Part shown: positions 32,913-43,220 of the stretch, one piece after another
Numbering within the stretch: the stretch's first letter is position 1
Layout: each line of letters opens with the position of its first letter
The notes under the pieces: generated by a model
What the model was told of the DNA's origin: nothing
Database searches by the model: none
What the model saw: the letters and a program-made list of their open reading frames with translations, nothing else
Assembly: GCA_963565915.1 (NCBI GenBank)
Contig: OY751494.1
Span: forward strand, 682,001 to 746,000
From: Entoloma clypeatum
Taxonomy: Eukaryota; Basidiomycota; Agaricomycetes; Agaricales; Entolomataceae
DNA length: 64,000 nt
Direction of reading: 5' to 3'
Translations under genes and position numbers: made by a program

Positions 32913-34330
32913 CTAGGGCTCCATTGATTCTAAACCGGTAAGATAAGCCCCCTCAGAATGACATTTGTGGTGTGTACGAGCTTTCCGTAGAGTTTCCAGA
33001 GTTCATCCAAACAATGGGTGCATTGTGATGACCATTCCTCAACTGCTTTGCGATATTTGATGAGTTTCTTCTCTGTGAGGGTGACCGTTTTCTGTTTCAG
33101 GTCCCACTGTAGGCCGAGAAATTCAATGGTTGAGACAAAAGGCATGTCTTTGGCATGCTGCCATGGTATACCAAGGTGATCGGAGACATCATTTATGTCC
33201 TGCATGCCATATGCATGAGTTTGCATGAGTTTGCGTACCGGCAGAGTTTTGATTGGAAAGTGCATGTCCTCATGCCACTCTTCTATGTGGCCGCTCGGTC
33301 ACGTTTTCCCAGTGAACCAGGTGCAGCCACCTTCATGCTTCTGCCCGCCGTTGTCGATGATGATTTGCCGCATGTCCTCTTGGTATTTGTTGTACTCGGT
33401 GACCAGATCGCGCTTTAATCTGAAGAAGACGTGATCATCTACCCATTTGGCGATAGGGCCGATGCCTCGTGCTCACATCAAATCTGCCCCTGCATCTGTG
33501 ACGAGTCCGTGGACTCCGGCTGATGATGATAGTCCGAAACAGCAGCATGTATCGATCACAAACTGGTCATCTTGAGACAACCGGACCACGAGGCCTGGCC
33601 ATTGATCAGGCCTGATGGGGACAGTTTGATAGGCTTTGGCCACATCTTGGACAGCTGCTTCAGTGCCCTCTGGGAGGGATGCGATGAGGGAGCAAAATGT
33701 GGAAAGTTCCCCAGGAGCAGGGGAAGTGCGAGGCACAGATGGAAGAGTTGATGGATGGGACAGGGGTATCACAACATGGGAAGGAGAGGTTCTGAATTAG
33801 TCTGTATTTTCCTGGTTGACCCGCTTTGGGGGCAATTGACAAGGGGGAGGTTTGAAAGGGACTGATTTCGGCTTCGACCTCAGCCTTTGTGAAGGGTCCT
33901 ATGTATCGTTGTTTATCAAATTCACTCTTGATTATTATCTGGAAAAAGTCTGCATGGGTAATGATAGAAGAGTGGTTGGGCGGCGTGTGGGTATGATAGA
34001 TGGGCGTGATGCCAGTGTTGAAGCCAAAAATCAAACTACTGAACATGGTAGGGTACTTAGCTATGAGTCCATTATCTACAAGGCCCTGCAGCCAATGCTG
34101 TGGTATGTACGGAGTTATGGCTTCATTTCTGCATAGTGCTAGGCTGAGTGAGAGGGCAGGTTTGAGCACTGTGGGTGCTGGCTCCACATCCCAAGCATTT
34201 GTGCCGCTTGCTGTGGTCAGCGCGACTGCAGCCGCTGACTCTTTGCCAGTCCAGGCAAAGGACTTGGCTGAGAGGATTGATTAGTTGTCCCTTTGAGTCC
34301 CGTGTGCATCTGGCCCACTTACCGTTCCAT
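32913..34330 (-). pseudogene. Reverse transcriptase of the DIRS-like element
   Basis: Pieces in shifting frames: the entry segment PLSIAPKAGQPGKYRLIQNL (about 33820-33780), DVAKAYQTVPIRPDQWPG, CCFGLSSSAGVHG, the catalytic-type WVDDHVFF (about 33440) and the thumb motif EFLGLQWDLKQKTVTL, then KLVHTTNVILRG and YLTGLESM, where the inserted element begins. A TGA after FTGKT sits at a probable former CGA. The RT resembles DIRS-type RTs by its VDD motif and the following RNase H/YR order. Confidence 0.8.
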
Positions 34331-34682
34331 ACAGTTGGTGTGTTGCATTTGGCAATTTTGTGGGTGTGTCGCCCGAGGCGTAGGCCACATGCCGATAGGC
34401 TGCCTGAGGGTTTCTCAGTGTTCTTCCTGGCCCAGCCTCGTCTGCCACGCTGGGGTGATGCTGACCAAGAGCGATCAGCTCTGCGTGTGGTTGGGGATGT
34501 GGAGTGTTGACTACGGTGGCCTCATGCCGGCCTGCTGCAATGCGACCTCTGGGGAGATTGGATCGGGAAGCGTGAGCAGTTGCGAGCGCGGTGGTCCATG
34601 GGTCGTCTCCCATGGTATCGGGAAGTGGTGGTTGTGTTCTGATGGGAGGAAAACAGGAGGAGGGTTGGATGGAGTTGATAGG
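34331..34682. other. Probable 5' region of the DIRS-like element, no gene called
   Basis: GC-rich sequence with an open but unrecognised minus frame (about 34281-34613, Pro/Ala/His-rich). It may be the gag-like part of the DIRS element. It ends at target duplication gattc (34683-34687). Confidence 0.3.
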
Positions 34683-34912
34683 GATTCTGTAAGGGCGACC
34701 TTACGATCCAAGACTCAAACTCAGATACTTGCAAGGGAGATCCAAAGTTTAGATTGAGCAGTCTGATAAGTAATACAACACACACCTTGCAAGGGAGATC
34801 CGAAGAGAAAGTTCTAAGGATTCCCCTGCAAGCTAGCGAGATAAATAGTAAAATGAGATATGAAATAAGAGATAAAACGAGATGCATGAATGATGAGCAA
34901 TGATCAGGAGTA

Positions 34913-35314
34913 TGTTATGCTTAACAAACCGTTCCAAGGTTCGGGCAGAGTATGCAGGAAAGTGGAAAGGCGAAGAGCAAAGTGATTGCTAAATCTAAGG
35001 AATCTACTATAGTACAAGAGGTTTATATAGGTACTGACTATAGGCGATAGCGGATGAGTCAGTACTGCGGAAGGCAGTGCGCATGAGTAAGGCGACTGCG
35101 GAAGGCTATGTACAGTGAGTAAGCTGACTGCGGAAAGCGAGTCAGCGTGGGAGCGAAGTATACTAAAGGGGATGACGAAGTAATGTAATGAGTCAGACTG
35201 GGAACCGAAGGTTGCGAAAGTAGATATTAGACATAGTAAGTTCGTAAGAGGGCGCCGAGTCGGGCCGATAAGTAAAAGATATGATGTGGTCCTCATACCG
35301 TAGAGTCCGTAACA
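34913..35314 (-). repeat. 3' LTR of family-A copy 3
   Basis: 402 bp, nearly identical to 40952-41353. Confidence 0.95.
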
Positions 35315-35348
35315 TGTTCCCCTCTCCAAGCTCTGTGTCCTCACAGAG

Positions 35349-35719
35349 TCACTGTCCCCATCCCTTGTTGTTGCCGGGATCGGACCAGTTCGGACTCTCC
35401 TTGAGGCTCCAATCATAAATCAACTCCTCGTTGATGGCTACGGCGAGTTCGAGGCCCTTGATAGCCAGTCGAATACGTCGATTCTCGATCACGAGGGTGC
35501 TGGTGTAATTTCTGAGAATTTGTTTTTCCTCGGGAGTCGGGGCGACGGGAGATTGGACAGCGAGTGAAGCTGGATATGCATCTGGCAATGAAGGAGGTCG
35601 GCGAGGGAAGTTTCGAGGGCGTGGATTTGGTCTCTCATGGAGAGCGCTTCGTTCATAAGGGCGGCGATGGCGGGGTTGATGTCGGTGGTGGAGGTGGAGG
35701 TAACGGTGGTGTTGGACAT
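35349..35719 (-). pseudogene. Accessory frame of family-A copy 3, frameshifted
   Basis: ATG at 35719 (MSNTTVTSTSTTDINP). After about 57 codons a one-base change near 35545 shifts the frame; the original tail (EKQILRNYTSTLVIEN, WSLKESPNWSDP) continues in the neighbouring frame to 35349. Differences from the 6921-7292 version are few and often conservative. Confidence 0.6.
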
Positions 35720-35852
35720 GGCGGTGAGGATGGTTGAGAGATAGAAGAAAAAGGGGGAGGCTATATTGGGCAGGGAAAAGGACTAGAGCGGGGAACTCGG
35801 TGTGTGGTTGACTGATGAGGTCGATACTTGTCATGGATTCCGAGGCTGTCTT

Positions 35853-38800
35853 TTATCGTGGGCGGGACGGATTCTGCCGATGGAAATCACGGATCAAATC
35901 TTGAGCGTTCTGAACATTAGCTCGAGGTTCCCATGTGTTCTCTTCTGGACCATATCCTTCCCACTGGACGAGGTACTGGATCTTTCCGCGGAACTTTTGA
36001 GAGTCTAGGATCGTAGACACATGGTACTCTTCTCGTCCTTCGACGATGATCGGATCAGGGGCTGGTTTCTTTTTCTGGATGGCGTACTTCGGAGTTTCAT
36101 ATGGTGACAACAGGGTCTCGTTAAACACAGGGTGAATCATCTTCCAAGTTTTTGGAAGATCAAGAAGGTACGCGCTAGCTCCTTTCTTCTCTAGGACTTT
36201 GAATGGTCCATGTCGAAGTGCGTCAAGTTTCTTTGAGGGGCGATCGGTCCTGATGTTAGTCCCTTCCAGCCACACCTTGTCTCCGATGCGGTAGTTCCGA
36301 GACGGACTTCTCCATGTGTCAACTGTCTTCTTCATCTGATCCTGTGCTTGTTTCAGCGCGGCATTGGCTTCTTCTCGTGCCTGTTTGAGTTTTTTCAAGA
36401 AGTCGTTGGCAGCCGGATTGGTATCTTCTAACACGAGTTCTCCCTTCCAAGGATGTAAACCGTAGTTGAGGTAGAATGGGGTGTGCTTCATCACCTGATG
36501 TTCTTTGTCATTGTACTGGAACTCTGTGATTGCGATCCACTCAGCCCAATCATCCTGTAGATGGTTGACAAAGTTCCATAAGAACACCTCTGTTTCCTGA
36601 TGCGATCGCTCGGCCTGTCCATCGGTTTGTGGGTGGTATGCAGTGGACAGATTCCTAGCATGCGGCAGAGTATCTCCATGAACTTTGCGGCAAACTGCGG
36701 TTCCCTATCGCTGATGATCTTCTTGGGGATCCCATGAAGCTTCCATATCTGATCCCGATAGATCTTGGCTAATCCTTCAGCTGATAGTTCCATGGTTGTC
36801 GGAATAAGGTGAAGCATCTTTGAATGTCTATCCGTGATGACCAGAATTGCATTTTTTCCATCAGATTCTGGTATCGGTCCCACGACGTCGATTCCTATGT
36901 CTTCCCATGGGTGACTTGGTGCTGCATGGGGATGTAGCGGAGCATGTCGCTTTTGTTGGTTAATCTTGTTGTGTTGACAAGTGTTGCAACCCTTCACGTA
37001 CTTCTTCACATCATGCAATATGGTAGGCCACCAATAGGTGCGAGTAAGGAGTTCATGTGTCCGGTACTGTCCTGGATGTCCAGCCACTGGTGCATCGTGT
37101 GACTCAAACATCAATTCTTGTCGTAATTGTGGATCTGGCGGGACATAGACTCGTTCGCCTGCATATGTGATGCCGTTTTCCTGTTGATACCAATGAGGAT
37201 TCTTCTTTAGACCATGGGCTACTTCTGTCTCCATGCGGTTTGAACCCTTGATGCGCGTGATCCACACATTTTCGATGGTCGTGATGTTTCCAATTTTGAT
37301 GGAATCAGATGTTTCACCCCCTTCAAAGAATTGTTCCTCCGTGAACATCTCCATTTGTACCACATCTTCTGATTCCAACCGTTTCAAGAATAGTCCCTCC
37401 TTGAGCATTTGGTCACTGTCCTGTGGTTCGAGTTCCGCTTCATACCAGGGTAAGCGTGACAGGATGTCCGCTTTCGCATTGGTCTTGCCGGGCACATGCC
37501 GTAATTCAAAGTCATAGTCTTGTAACTTCATTTTCCAGCGTCGCTGTCGTTGATTCAGGTCCTGAGGACGACGGAAATATTCCAGGTTCTTGTGATCGGT
37601 CAAGATCTCGAAACATTCCCTGGCTTCAAGCAGATAGTGTCTCCAATCTTTCAATGCTTCCACGACTGCCAGGAGTTCCTTGTCATATATCTCGTAATTC
37701 TGTTCGGCCGCGGACATGGTCCGCGACAAGAACGCGATGGGGTGCCATTTGTTGTGTTGCTTCTGAGAGAGTACTGCTCCAATTGCATAGCACGATGCAT
37801 CAGTTTCCACCCTGAACTGTCCCTCTGGTTTTGGTAATGCCAAGACTGGTGCCGATGTGATTGCCCATATGAGACCTTCAAAAGCTTGCTGCTCTGTTGG
37901 TCCCCAAGTAAATGCTGTACCGCCTGTGAGCACGGTGACAGGTTTCGCGATGTTTGAGTACCCTTCAATAAAACGCTGATAGAAGTTAGCAAATCCAAGG
38001 AACTTCTGAACTTCCTTTTTTGATGTGGGTGCTCGCCAGTTTCGAATTGTATCCACCTTCTCAGTTTCCATCTCAACACGTCCCTCACCAACCACATATC
38101 CCAATATAGGACATTTCGTTACTTCCCATAAACACTTCTTCTCCTTTAGAAACAAATCATTGTCCGATAGGATCTGTAGGATTTCTTTGGTGTTTCACGT
38201 GAGTTCTTCCTTGGTTTTACCGAGAACCACGATGTCATCCATGTAGATCACGCAGATACGTCGGCGGATCTGGTCCCAAAATAGACTAGCCATCATTCGA
38301 GAGAACGTTCCTGGGGAGTTGCAAAGACCGAAAAACATGACCAACAGTTCGAACAATCCTCGACTGGTGAGGAAGGCGGCCTTCCATTCATCGCCTTCCT
38401 TAATCCGGACGTTGTTGTAACTCCTGTTGCTAGACCCTCGTCAATGAATGCGTCCAATTCCTCTTGTTCCTTTTGCGTCATAGGATATGTATTTCCCCCT
38501 AGTTCCTTTGGTGCGTCCGGTGTAAGTTCGATACCATGGTCCCATTCCCTCTCCTTTGGGATCTTATCAAAGTTTTCTTTCTTGAAAAGATGAGCGAATC
38601 GTTCAACATATGAGGGTCGTTTGGTTGTGGGAGGTGGTGTGGGAGTGACAGCTTCCAAAATAGGGTCTCCAGGCTTCCATTTCTGATCCGACTTTTTGGG
38701 TGCATCTTTGTCGCGCACCTCAACCATGCGAACCCGGTGTTTGCGACCATTAAGGTTAATCCTGAAATCCGAGTGTTTGGTTTGACATGTTGTTGGGCAC

Positions 38801-39243
38801 CGGTTAAATGTTACTGCGCCGGTTGTCCAATTGATTGTGGGGTTGTGGTGTACCAACCAGTCATGTCCCAAGAGCATGTCCGTTCTCCCAATGTCCAGTA
38901 CCATTGCTTCCATGGTTTCCTGATGTGCTCCCAAATCCAGTTTGACTTCAGCAAGTTGGCTCGCTTTCTGTTGTCGATTTGGTGATCCATCCGCATTTAG
39001 AATTGCTATGGGTGGTATTCCTCGCGTGGGGAGGTTCTGTTTGCATACTATTCTGGGATGGATGCATGTGCGTTCACATCTGCTATCAACCTCAGGTTGG
39101 ATGACCTTTGGTCCTCGTCGTGTTTTGAGCTGAGCTAACAGCCTGATCTCTCATCTTTTCGGAGGTTTATCTCCCTTCACAATCTTAGTTGATGCAGCAG
39201 CTCGCTTGGCAGGGATGACATAGGTTCTATTGTCTGCAGTCAT
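35853..39243 (-). pseudogene. pol of family-A copy 3
   Basis: Same layout as 7428-11014. Shared with the other copies: the pre-protease TGA, the DSR protease site and the integrase frameshift (near 36650). Different: the integrase N-terminus reads CNKINQQKRH with no stop. An RT deletion of about 205 bp (junction near 38424) removes the segment from GKIRPSKSP to the YNNVRI start. A CGA-to-TGA change lies near 38198 (CTCACGTGA versus CTCGCGCGA). RT YMDD (near 38240), RNase H, integrase and the terminal chromodomain are all recognisable. Confidence 0.9.
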
Positions 39244-39293
39244 ACAAGGCAAGCAAGTCCGTTTAATAGATAAGGGTCGCAACTTAGCGTCGT

Positions 39294-40517
39294 TTAATCG
39301 GACCCTTCGGGAAAATCCTTCTCGTTGGCTTCTAAGATTGTGGTTTCATCATTCTCGGCATCTTCCTCGGACACCTTCCTAACCCTTCCGGAGTTCTTCT
39401 TCGGCTTGCGGCAGTTGCGTGCGATATGGCCTTCTTGGTCACAGTTGAAACACTTGGGACCATCTTTCTTCTTTGGAGCGCTACAGTCTTTAGCCAGATG
39501 ACCGAAGCGTTGACAGTTGTAGCAATGGGCTACTCCTGCTTTGTCGATCTCCATGGCCTTGCCCTGACCACCATAAGTGGTACCCGATCCGGTGCACATG
39601 TCGCCGCCACCTCGGATGACCAGTGCGTGTCCTTCCATCTGTCGTCCCTTGTTTCGGATCTCCTTTGCGTAATCGGTGTACGTCTTGCCATCGCTGGCCA
39701 CTTGTTCAGAGATTCTGCGGTTGACGTTTTTCTCCAGGATGTATTTCCCAGTTTCCTCGCCAAGGTTTGACAGTTTCAAGAGTTCTTCAAATTCATCCAA
39801 GAATTCATCAACAGTGCGTTTCTCTTGTTTCAGGACTTCAAGTCTCGCTTTGGCAGCAACCAACTTGTTGGCAATGGAGAATCGTGTGGCGATATCATCA
39901 GAAAAACCTAGCCAGGTGATGTTCTCGTTGTCAACGGCAAGAGCGTCTAACTTGTTACTGGCCCAGTGTCTGCCGGACCCTTCCATCATGCGGGATAGTA
40001 CCACAAGAATCTTCTGATCGTCTGTGAGGCTCTTTTGGAACCTGATGTATAGTTTGGTGGCTTTCCACCACTCGTCAAAGGTGTATCTGTCCTTGAACAT
40101 CCCAGGATCCTTGATGATCTTGGATGTATCCATTGTTTGTACAGCCGGAGCTTCTGCCATGTTCAGAGTCTGCGGAGGAGAAGAGGAGTCGGGTTGTTGG
40201 GATGAAGATGGGGTTTGGGATACAGGTAAGGATTGAAAATGAGTCCCTGTTCTAGGCGTCTGTTCAATATCTGACTGTGCGGAGTCAAAAGTAAATTCAT
40301 CAGGGGACTCGTCGGCGGAATCGGTGGCAAAACGTTCAGAGTATTTCCTCTGTAAATCTCTAAGGAATCTCTGTTCCTGCGCGTCTGTTGGTCTCGAGAA
40401 GGGGTCAAGTCTCCCGTTTCGTGCCCAGCAGTTGTACTCGGTCTGTTGTTCTTCGGTGGTGAAGTGGGCGTAGATCTGCTGCTTCGAGTAAGACGTGATG
40501 ATGTGGTTCTGGGACAT
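39294..40517 (-). CDS. Family-A gag, complete, 407 aa
   Basis: The ATG at 40517 begins MSQNHIITSYSKQQIYAHF, with an N-terminal region of about 120 residues that is Ser/Gln/Asp-rich. The capsid-like retrotransposon gag fold region follows (FDEWWKATKLYIRFQKSL to LGEETGKYILEKNVNRRI), then two CX2CX4HX4C zinc knuckles (CYNCQRFGHLAKDC, CFNCDQEGHIARNC) for nucleic-acid binding, and an acidic tail. It forms the virus-like particle in which reverse transcription takes place. It stops 50 bp before the pol ATG in another frame, so pol would need re-initiation or frameshifting. It is the only intact gag in the window. Confidence 0.9.
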   Translation of the reverse strand: MSQNHIITSYSKQQIYAHFTTEEQQTEYNCWARNGRLDPFSRPTDAQEQRFLRDLQRKYSERFATDSADESPDEFTFDSAQSDIEQTPRTGTHFQSLPVSQTPSSSQQPDSSSPPQTLNMAEAPAVQTMDTSKIIKDPGMFKDRYTFDEWWKATKLYIRFQKSLTDDQKILVVLSRMMEGSGRHWASNKLDALAVDNENITWLGFSDDIATRFSIANKLVAAKARLEVLKQEKRTVDEFLDEFEELLKLSNLGEETGKYILEKNVNRRISEQVASDGKTYTDYAKEIRNKGRQMEGHALVIRGGGDMCTGSGTTYGGQGKAMEIDKAGVAHCYNCQRFGHLAKDCSAPKKKDGPKCFNCDQEGHIARNCRKPKKNSGRVRKVSEEDAENDETTILEANEKDFPEGSD

Positions 40518-40951
40518 CTCGATGTGAGCGTCCTAATCAATCTTCTGATAATGGTTGTCTGGACACCGATAAACTCTCTGATCTCTGTGATCCGACCTGT
40601 CTGAGGTCCTTCTTGAACGCGAAAGCTTTCGAGTTCGTTCTGTCGGGCGTTGTAACGCGCGATCTGGTGTTGCCGAGCAAGATGGATGCTCTCTGCTATC
40701 TCGCCGTGGGGGCGATGCTCATCGTTGTCTAGTTCTTCGTCAAGCACCTGCTGTAGGATGCGACGGATCTCCGATTCGATGTACTGCTGGATGAGTATAA
40801 AATCGATACTGTCTCGAGGACTTAGCTCCTCCTGTCGGGCTTCTGGCGTGCTGAATGGGTTACTGGTGAAGTCTTCAAAGAAGCGCGACGTCTTGACTCG
40901 TCTGGTAGTTGCTCTCTTCGCTCTGGGCGAACCTAACGAGATTTAGCAACT
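40518..40951 (-). promoter_or_regulatory. Family-A copy 3 leader and self-primer site
   Basis: The primer site TTGCTAAATCT (minus; 40939-40949) lies two bases inside the LTR edge and is exactly complementary to AGATTTAGCAA in the LTR (41035-41025), which lies 33 bp downstream of TATATAAA (41068-41061). A second frame stays open through this leader (IREFIGVQTTIIRRLIRTL) and overlaps gag. Confidence 0.78.
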
Positions 40952-41353
40952 TGTTATGCTTAACAAACCGTTCCAAGGTTCGGGCAGAGTATGCAGGAAA
41001 GTGGAAAGGCGAAGAGCAAAGTGATTGCTAAATCTAAGGAATCTACTATAGTACAAGAGGTTTATATAGGTACTGACTATAGGCGATAGCGGATGAGTCA
41101 GTACTGCGGAAGGCAGTGCACATGAGTAAGGCGACTGCGGAAGGCTATGTACAGTGAGTAAGCTGACTGCGGAAAGCGAGTCAGCGCGGGAGCGAAGTAT
41201 ACTAAAGGGGATGACGAAGTAATGTAATGAGTCAGACTGGGAACCGAAGGTTGCGAAAGTAGATATTAGACATAGTAAGTTCATAAGAGGGCGCCAAGTC
41301 GGGCCGATAAGTAAAAGATATGATGTGGTCCTCATACCGTAGAGTCCGTAACA
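40952..41353 (-). repeat. 5' LTR of family-A copy 3
   Basis: 402 bp with TATA box TATATAAA and the inferred transcript start at ccttAGATTTAGCAA. Confidence 0.95.
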
Positions 41354-41845
41354 GAGTAGCAATGAAGGATGAATGGAAACAAGATGAATGATAGTACCTG
41401 TAATCCGACGTGTGGAGTAGCGGATGGGGGCGGAGTTGTCAGATGCGGAGAGGTGGATAAGATGTCGGAGACAGCGGATACGATCGGAGGACATCGGAGA
41501 TGGTGGAATAGAAAGGAAAGGAAGAAAGGAAAGGAAAAGTGAAAAGTGAGAGTGGTTGCCCTTACAGATTCGAGTAGGGGATTTAAAAGTGTTTGGGGGT
41601 GGAAAGTGTGTGAGAGCAATGGGTTTGTCCATATGGTTGACATGTTGTTGGGATGCATGGCCATCGTGGTGGGCAGGAGCAATGTGGATTGGTAGGTTGC
41701 AGATCATGTGTTGTGGATATGAGCCAAGTGCAATTAGGGTTGGGTGGTGCATTGTAGGGAGTGTACATGTGGCGTGGCCGATGATTGGCATGACACCAAA
41801 TGTGTGCATGTATATGAGGCCGTCTGCACGTTGCAGTCATGGGTA

Positions 41846-42043
41846 GTGTTTGAGGGTTCAGTTCGGTTCGGTTTTTTGCCCCAAAAATGGGTGGACCGAG
41901 ACTGGACCAGTCTTTCAATCACTCACAAATACAATAGACCAAGATCAAACCAGGGGGAACTGGTCTCGGCATGTCATTTTGCTTGGACCGGACCGGTCCA
42001 AACTGGTCTAAACTGGTCGTAACTATGGTAATACACTAATAAT
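41846..42043. repeat. Short dispersed repeat, inverted relative of 44376-44600
   Basis: Begins tagtgtttgagggttcagt. The reverse complement of 44600 leftward begins tagtgttcaaaggttcagt, and both carry many actggaccagtc/ggtctaaactgg-like words. Likely two members of one non-autonomous family in opposite orientation. Confidence 0.5.
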
Positions 42044-42198
42044 TTAAAAACATGTGTTGGGTGCAAGACGACGCTGTTGGATGCGAGTGGGGGGGCCGTT
42101 GGTTGTGAGAGGAGGCCGCTGGACGCAAGAGTGGGCCATTGCGGGCGAGTGGGGAGCTGTTATATACCATTCTAGCTCCAACAACCTCCGATCATCTC

Positions 42199-42238
42199 CG
42201 ATCAATTCCGATCAATTCCGATCAATTCCACTCCAATG
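42199..42238. repeat. 10-bp tandem repeat
   Basis: Unit ccgatcaatt repeated three times with decayed flanking units. Confidence 0.7.
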
Positions 42239-42543
42239 ATCTCCAATCAATTCCGATATTCCGGACATCCATTACCTCCGCATCTCCGCACGTTGCCATC
42301 GTGCATTTCATATTCATAACTCCATGCCCTTATGCATTTCATATTCATATTCCCGTTTACTTATGCATCGCCTTTTCCGCATGGTCCATTGACCGACATC
42401 TCCGAGGTTCGTTACAGTCGCTGGCAACTTATGGACCTACTCCGACCATCTCCGTAAAGTAATATCATTTAGGTATTTAAGCTCGTACCATACCTGTAGT
42501 TCCTCAGTGGGAATATCAACAAAGTTCACTCCTCTACTCCCCG

Positions 42544-42747
42544 TTCATGCCAGAGATCCTCGCTGTGGTACAATACGCCGACGACATCCTCATCTACTGC
42601 TCTTCCTCCATTGTTACCCTTCGACAAGCTCAGTACTGTGTCCGAGTCACAACTCCGACGTCGTCCGACCATTTCCACGTCAACATGTCTCTCACCGAGA
42701 TCTTTCCGAGGACCTCCGCACCTCTGACCTCTCCTCCGTCCTCCTGA
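42544..42747 (+). pseudogene. Possible short RT relic
   Basis: A short frame contains VVQYADDILIYCSSS, which matches the RT catalytic YxDD surroundings. Only this block is recognisable; what follows is unrelated. It could be a LINE or gypsy fragment, or chance. Confidence 0.35.
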
Positions 42748-42904
42748 AATTGGGACACCTTATCCAACAAACGGCGGCGCAACACATACGTTGAAGCCAT
42801 GTCCCTCCCCTTCGTCGTTCCTCCGCATTTCCGGAGTTCCGCTCCGGTCTCAGTCCTACGTCCGACCTCCGACAGACTCCGACGAAGCTCTGACTTTCCA
42901 CCTA

Positions 42905-43220
42905 CTTAATAGGAGCATTGGGCGCCAGAAGGTGCCATTGGGCATTAGAGAGGGCCGTTGCATGCTAGTACGGGCCAATTGGGCATGATGGGCAGCCTTG
43001 GACATGTGAAGGGGCCGTTCGGCATGAAGGGAGGGCACTGTGCATTAAAGGGTGCCGTTGGGCATGCAGGGAGGCCGTTGGGCGGTAGAGGGGGCTGTTG
43101 GGCATTAGAGGGGGCTGTTGGGTGTGAAGGGGCATTAGAGGGGGCGTTGGGTGTGAAGGGAGGCTGTTGGGCACCAGGGACGGCCGTTGGGCAGCAGTAG
43201 TGGCCATTGGGCGGAAGTGG
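42905..43220. repeat. Minisatellite with gggcat/ttgggc units
   Basis: Imperfect units of about 18-26 bp of the form gccgttgggcatgaaggga. The same core ttgggca recurs in the minisatellite at 50310-50600. Open frames through it are repeat artefacts. Confidence 0.7.

Larger units (their letters stand above)
28600..34330 (-). mobile_element. DIRS-like tyrosine-recombinase retroelement, relic
   Basis: Read on the minus strand, the order is a Cys/His-rich gag-like segment (about 34150-34290, CLGCGASTHSAQTCP), RT, RNase H and tyrosine recombinase, with no integrase, protease or LTR. That domain set defines the DIRS order of YR retrotransposons. It is split between RT and RNase H by a 2.3-kb inverted-repeat element (30547-32847). 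Several stops and frameshifts are present. I found no terminal repeats, so the true ends are unknown. Confidence 0.8.
34913..41353 (-). mobile_element. Complete family-A gypsy insertion (copy 3), 6441 bp
   Basis: LTRs 34913-35314 and 40952-41353 are both 402 bp and differ at four sites by eye, all transitions at CpG. The target duplication gagta is at 34908-34912 and 41354-41358. Minus-strand order: 5' LTR, primer site, leader, intact 407-aa gag, pol with lesions, accessory frame (frameshifted), 3' LTR. This is the best reference for the family's structure and the youngest dated insertion in the window. Confidence 0.93.
34688..41566 (-). mobile_element. Solo LTR of family B, split by a family-A insertion
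   Basis: The LTR halves are 34688-34907 and 41359-41566, plus one copy of gagta (the target duplication of the inner insertion), together about 430 bp and matching the family-B LTR. The flanks are gattc on both sides (34683-34687 and 41567-41571), so this was a complete solo LTR left by LTR-LTR recombination before family A inserted. Confidence 0.88.
41572..42540. other. Intergenic repeat-rich DNA, no gene
   Basis: Contains a short dispersed repeat (41846-42043) rich in ggtccagt-like words, three copies of a 10-bp unit (42199-42238) and a promoter-like TA-rich stretch near 42470 (tttaggtatttaagctc). No coding frame is convincing. Confidence 0.4.

Noticed and set aside
42544..42747. A LINE element at 42.5 kb
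   Set aside because: Only one short RT-like motif block is seen; kept as a low-confidence relic rather than an element.
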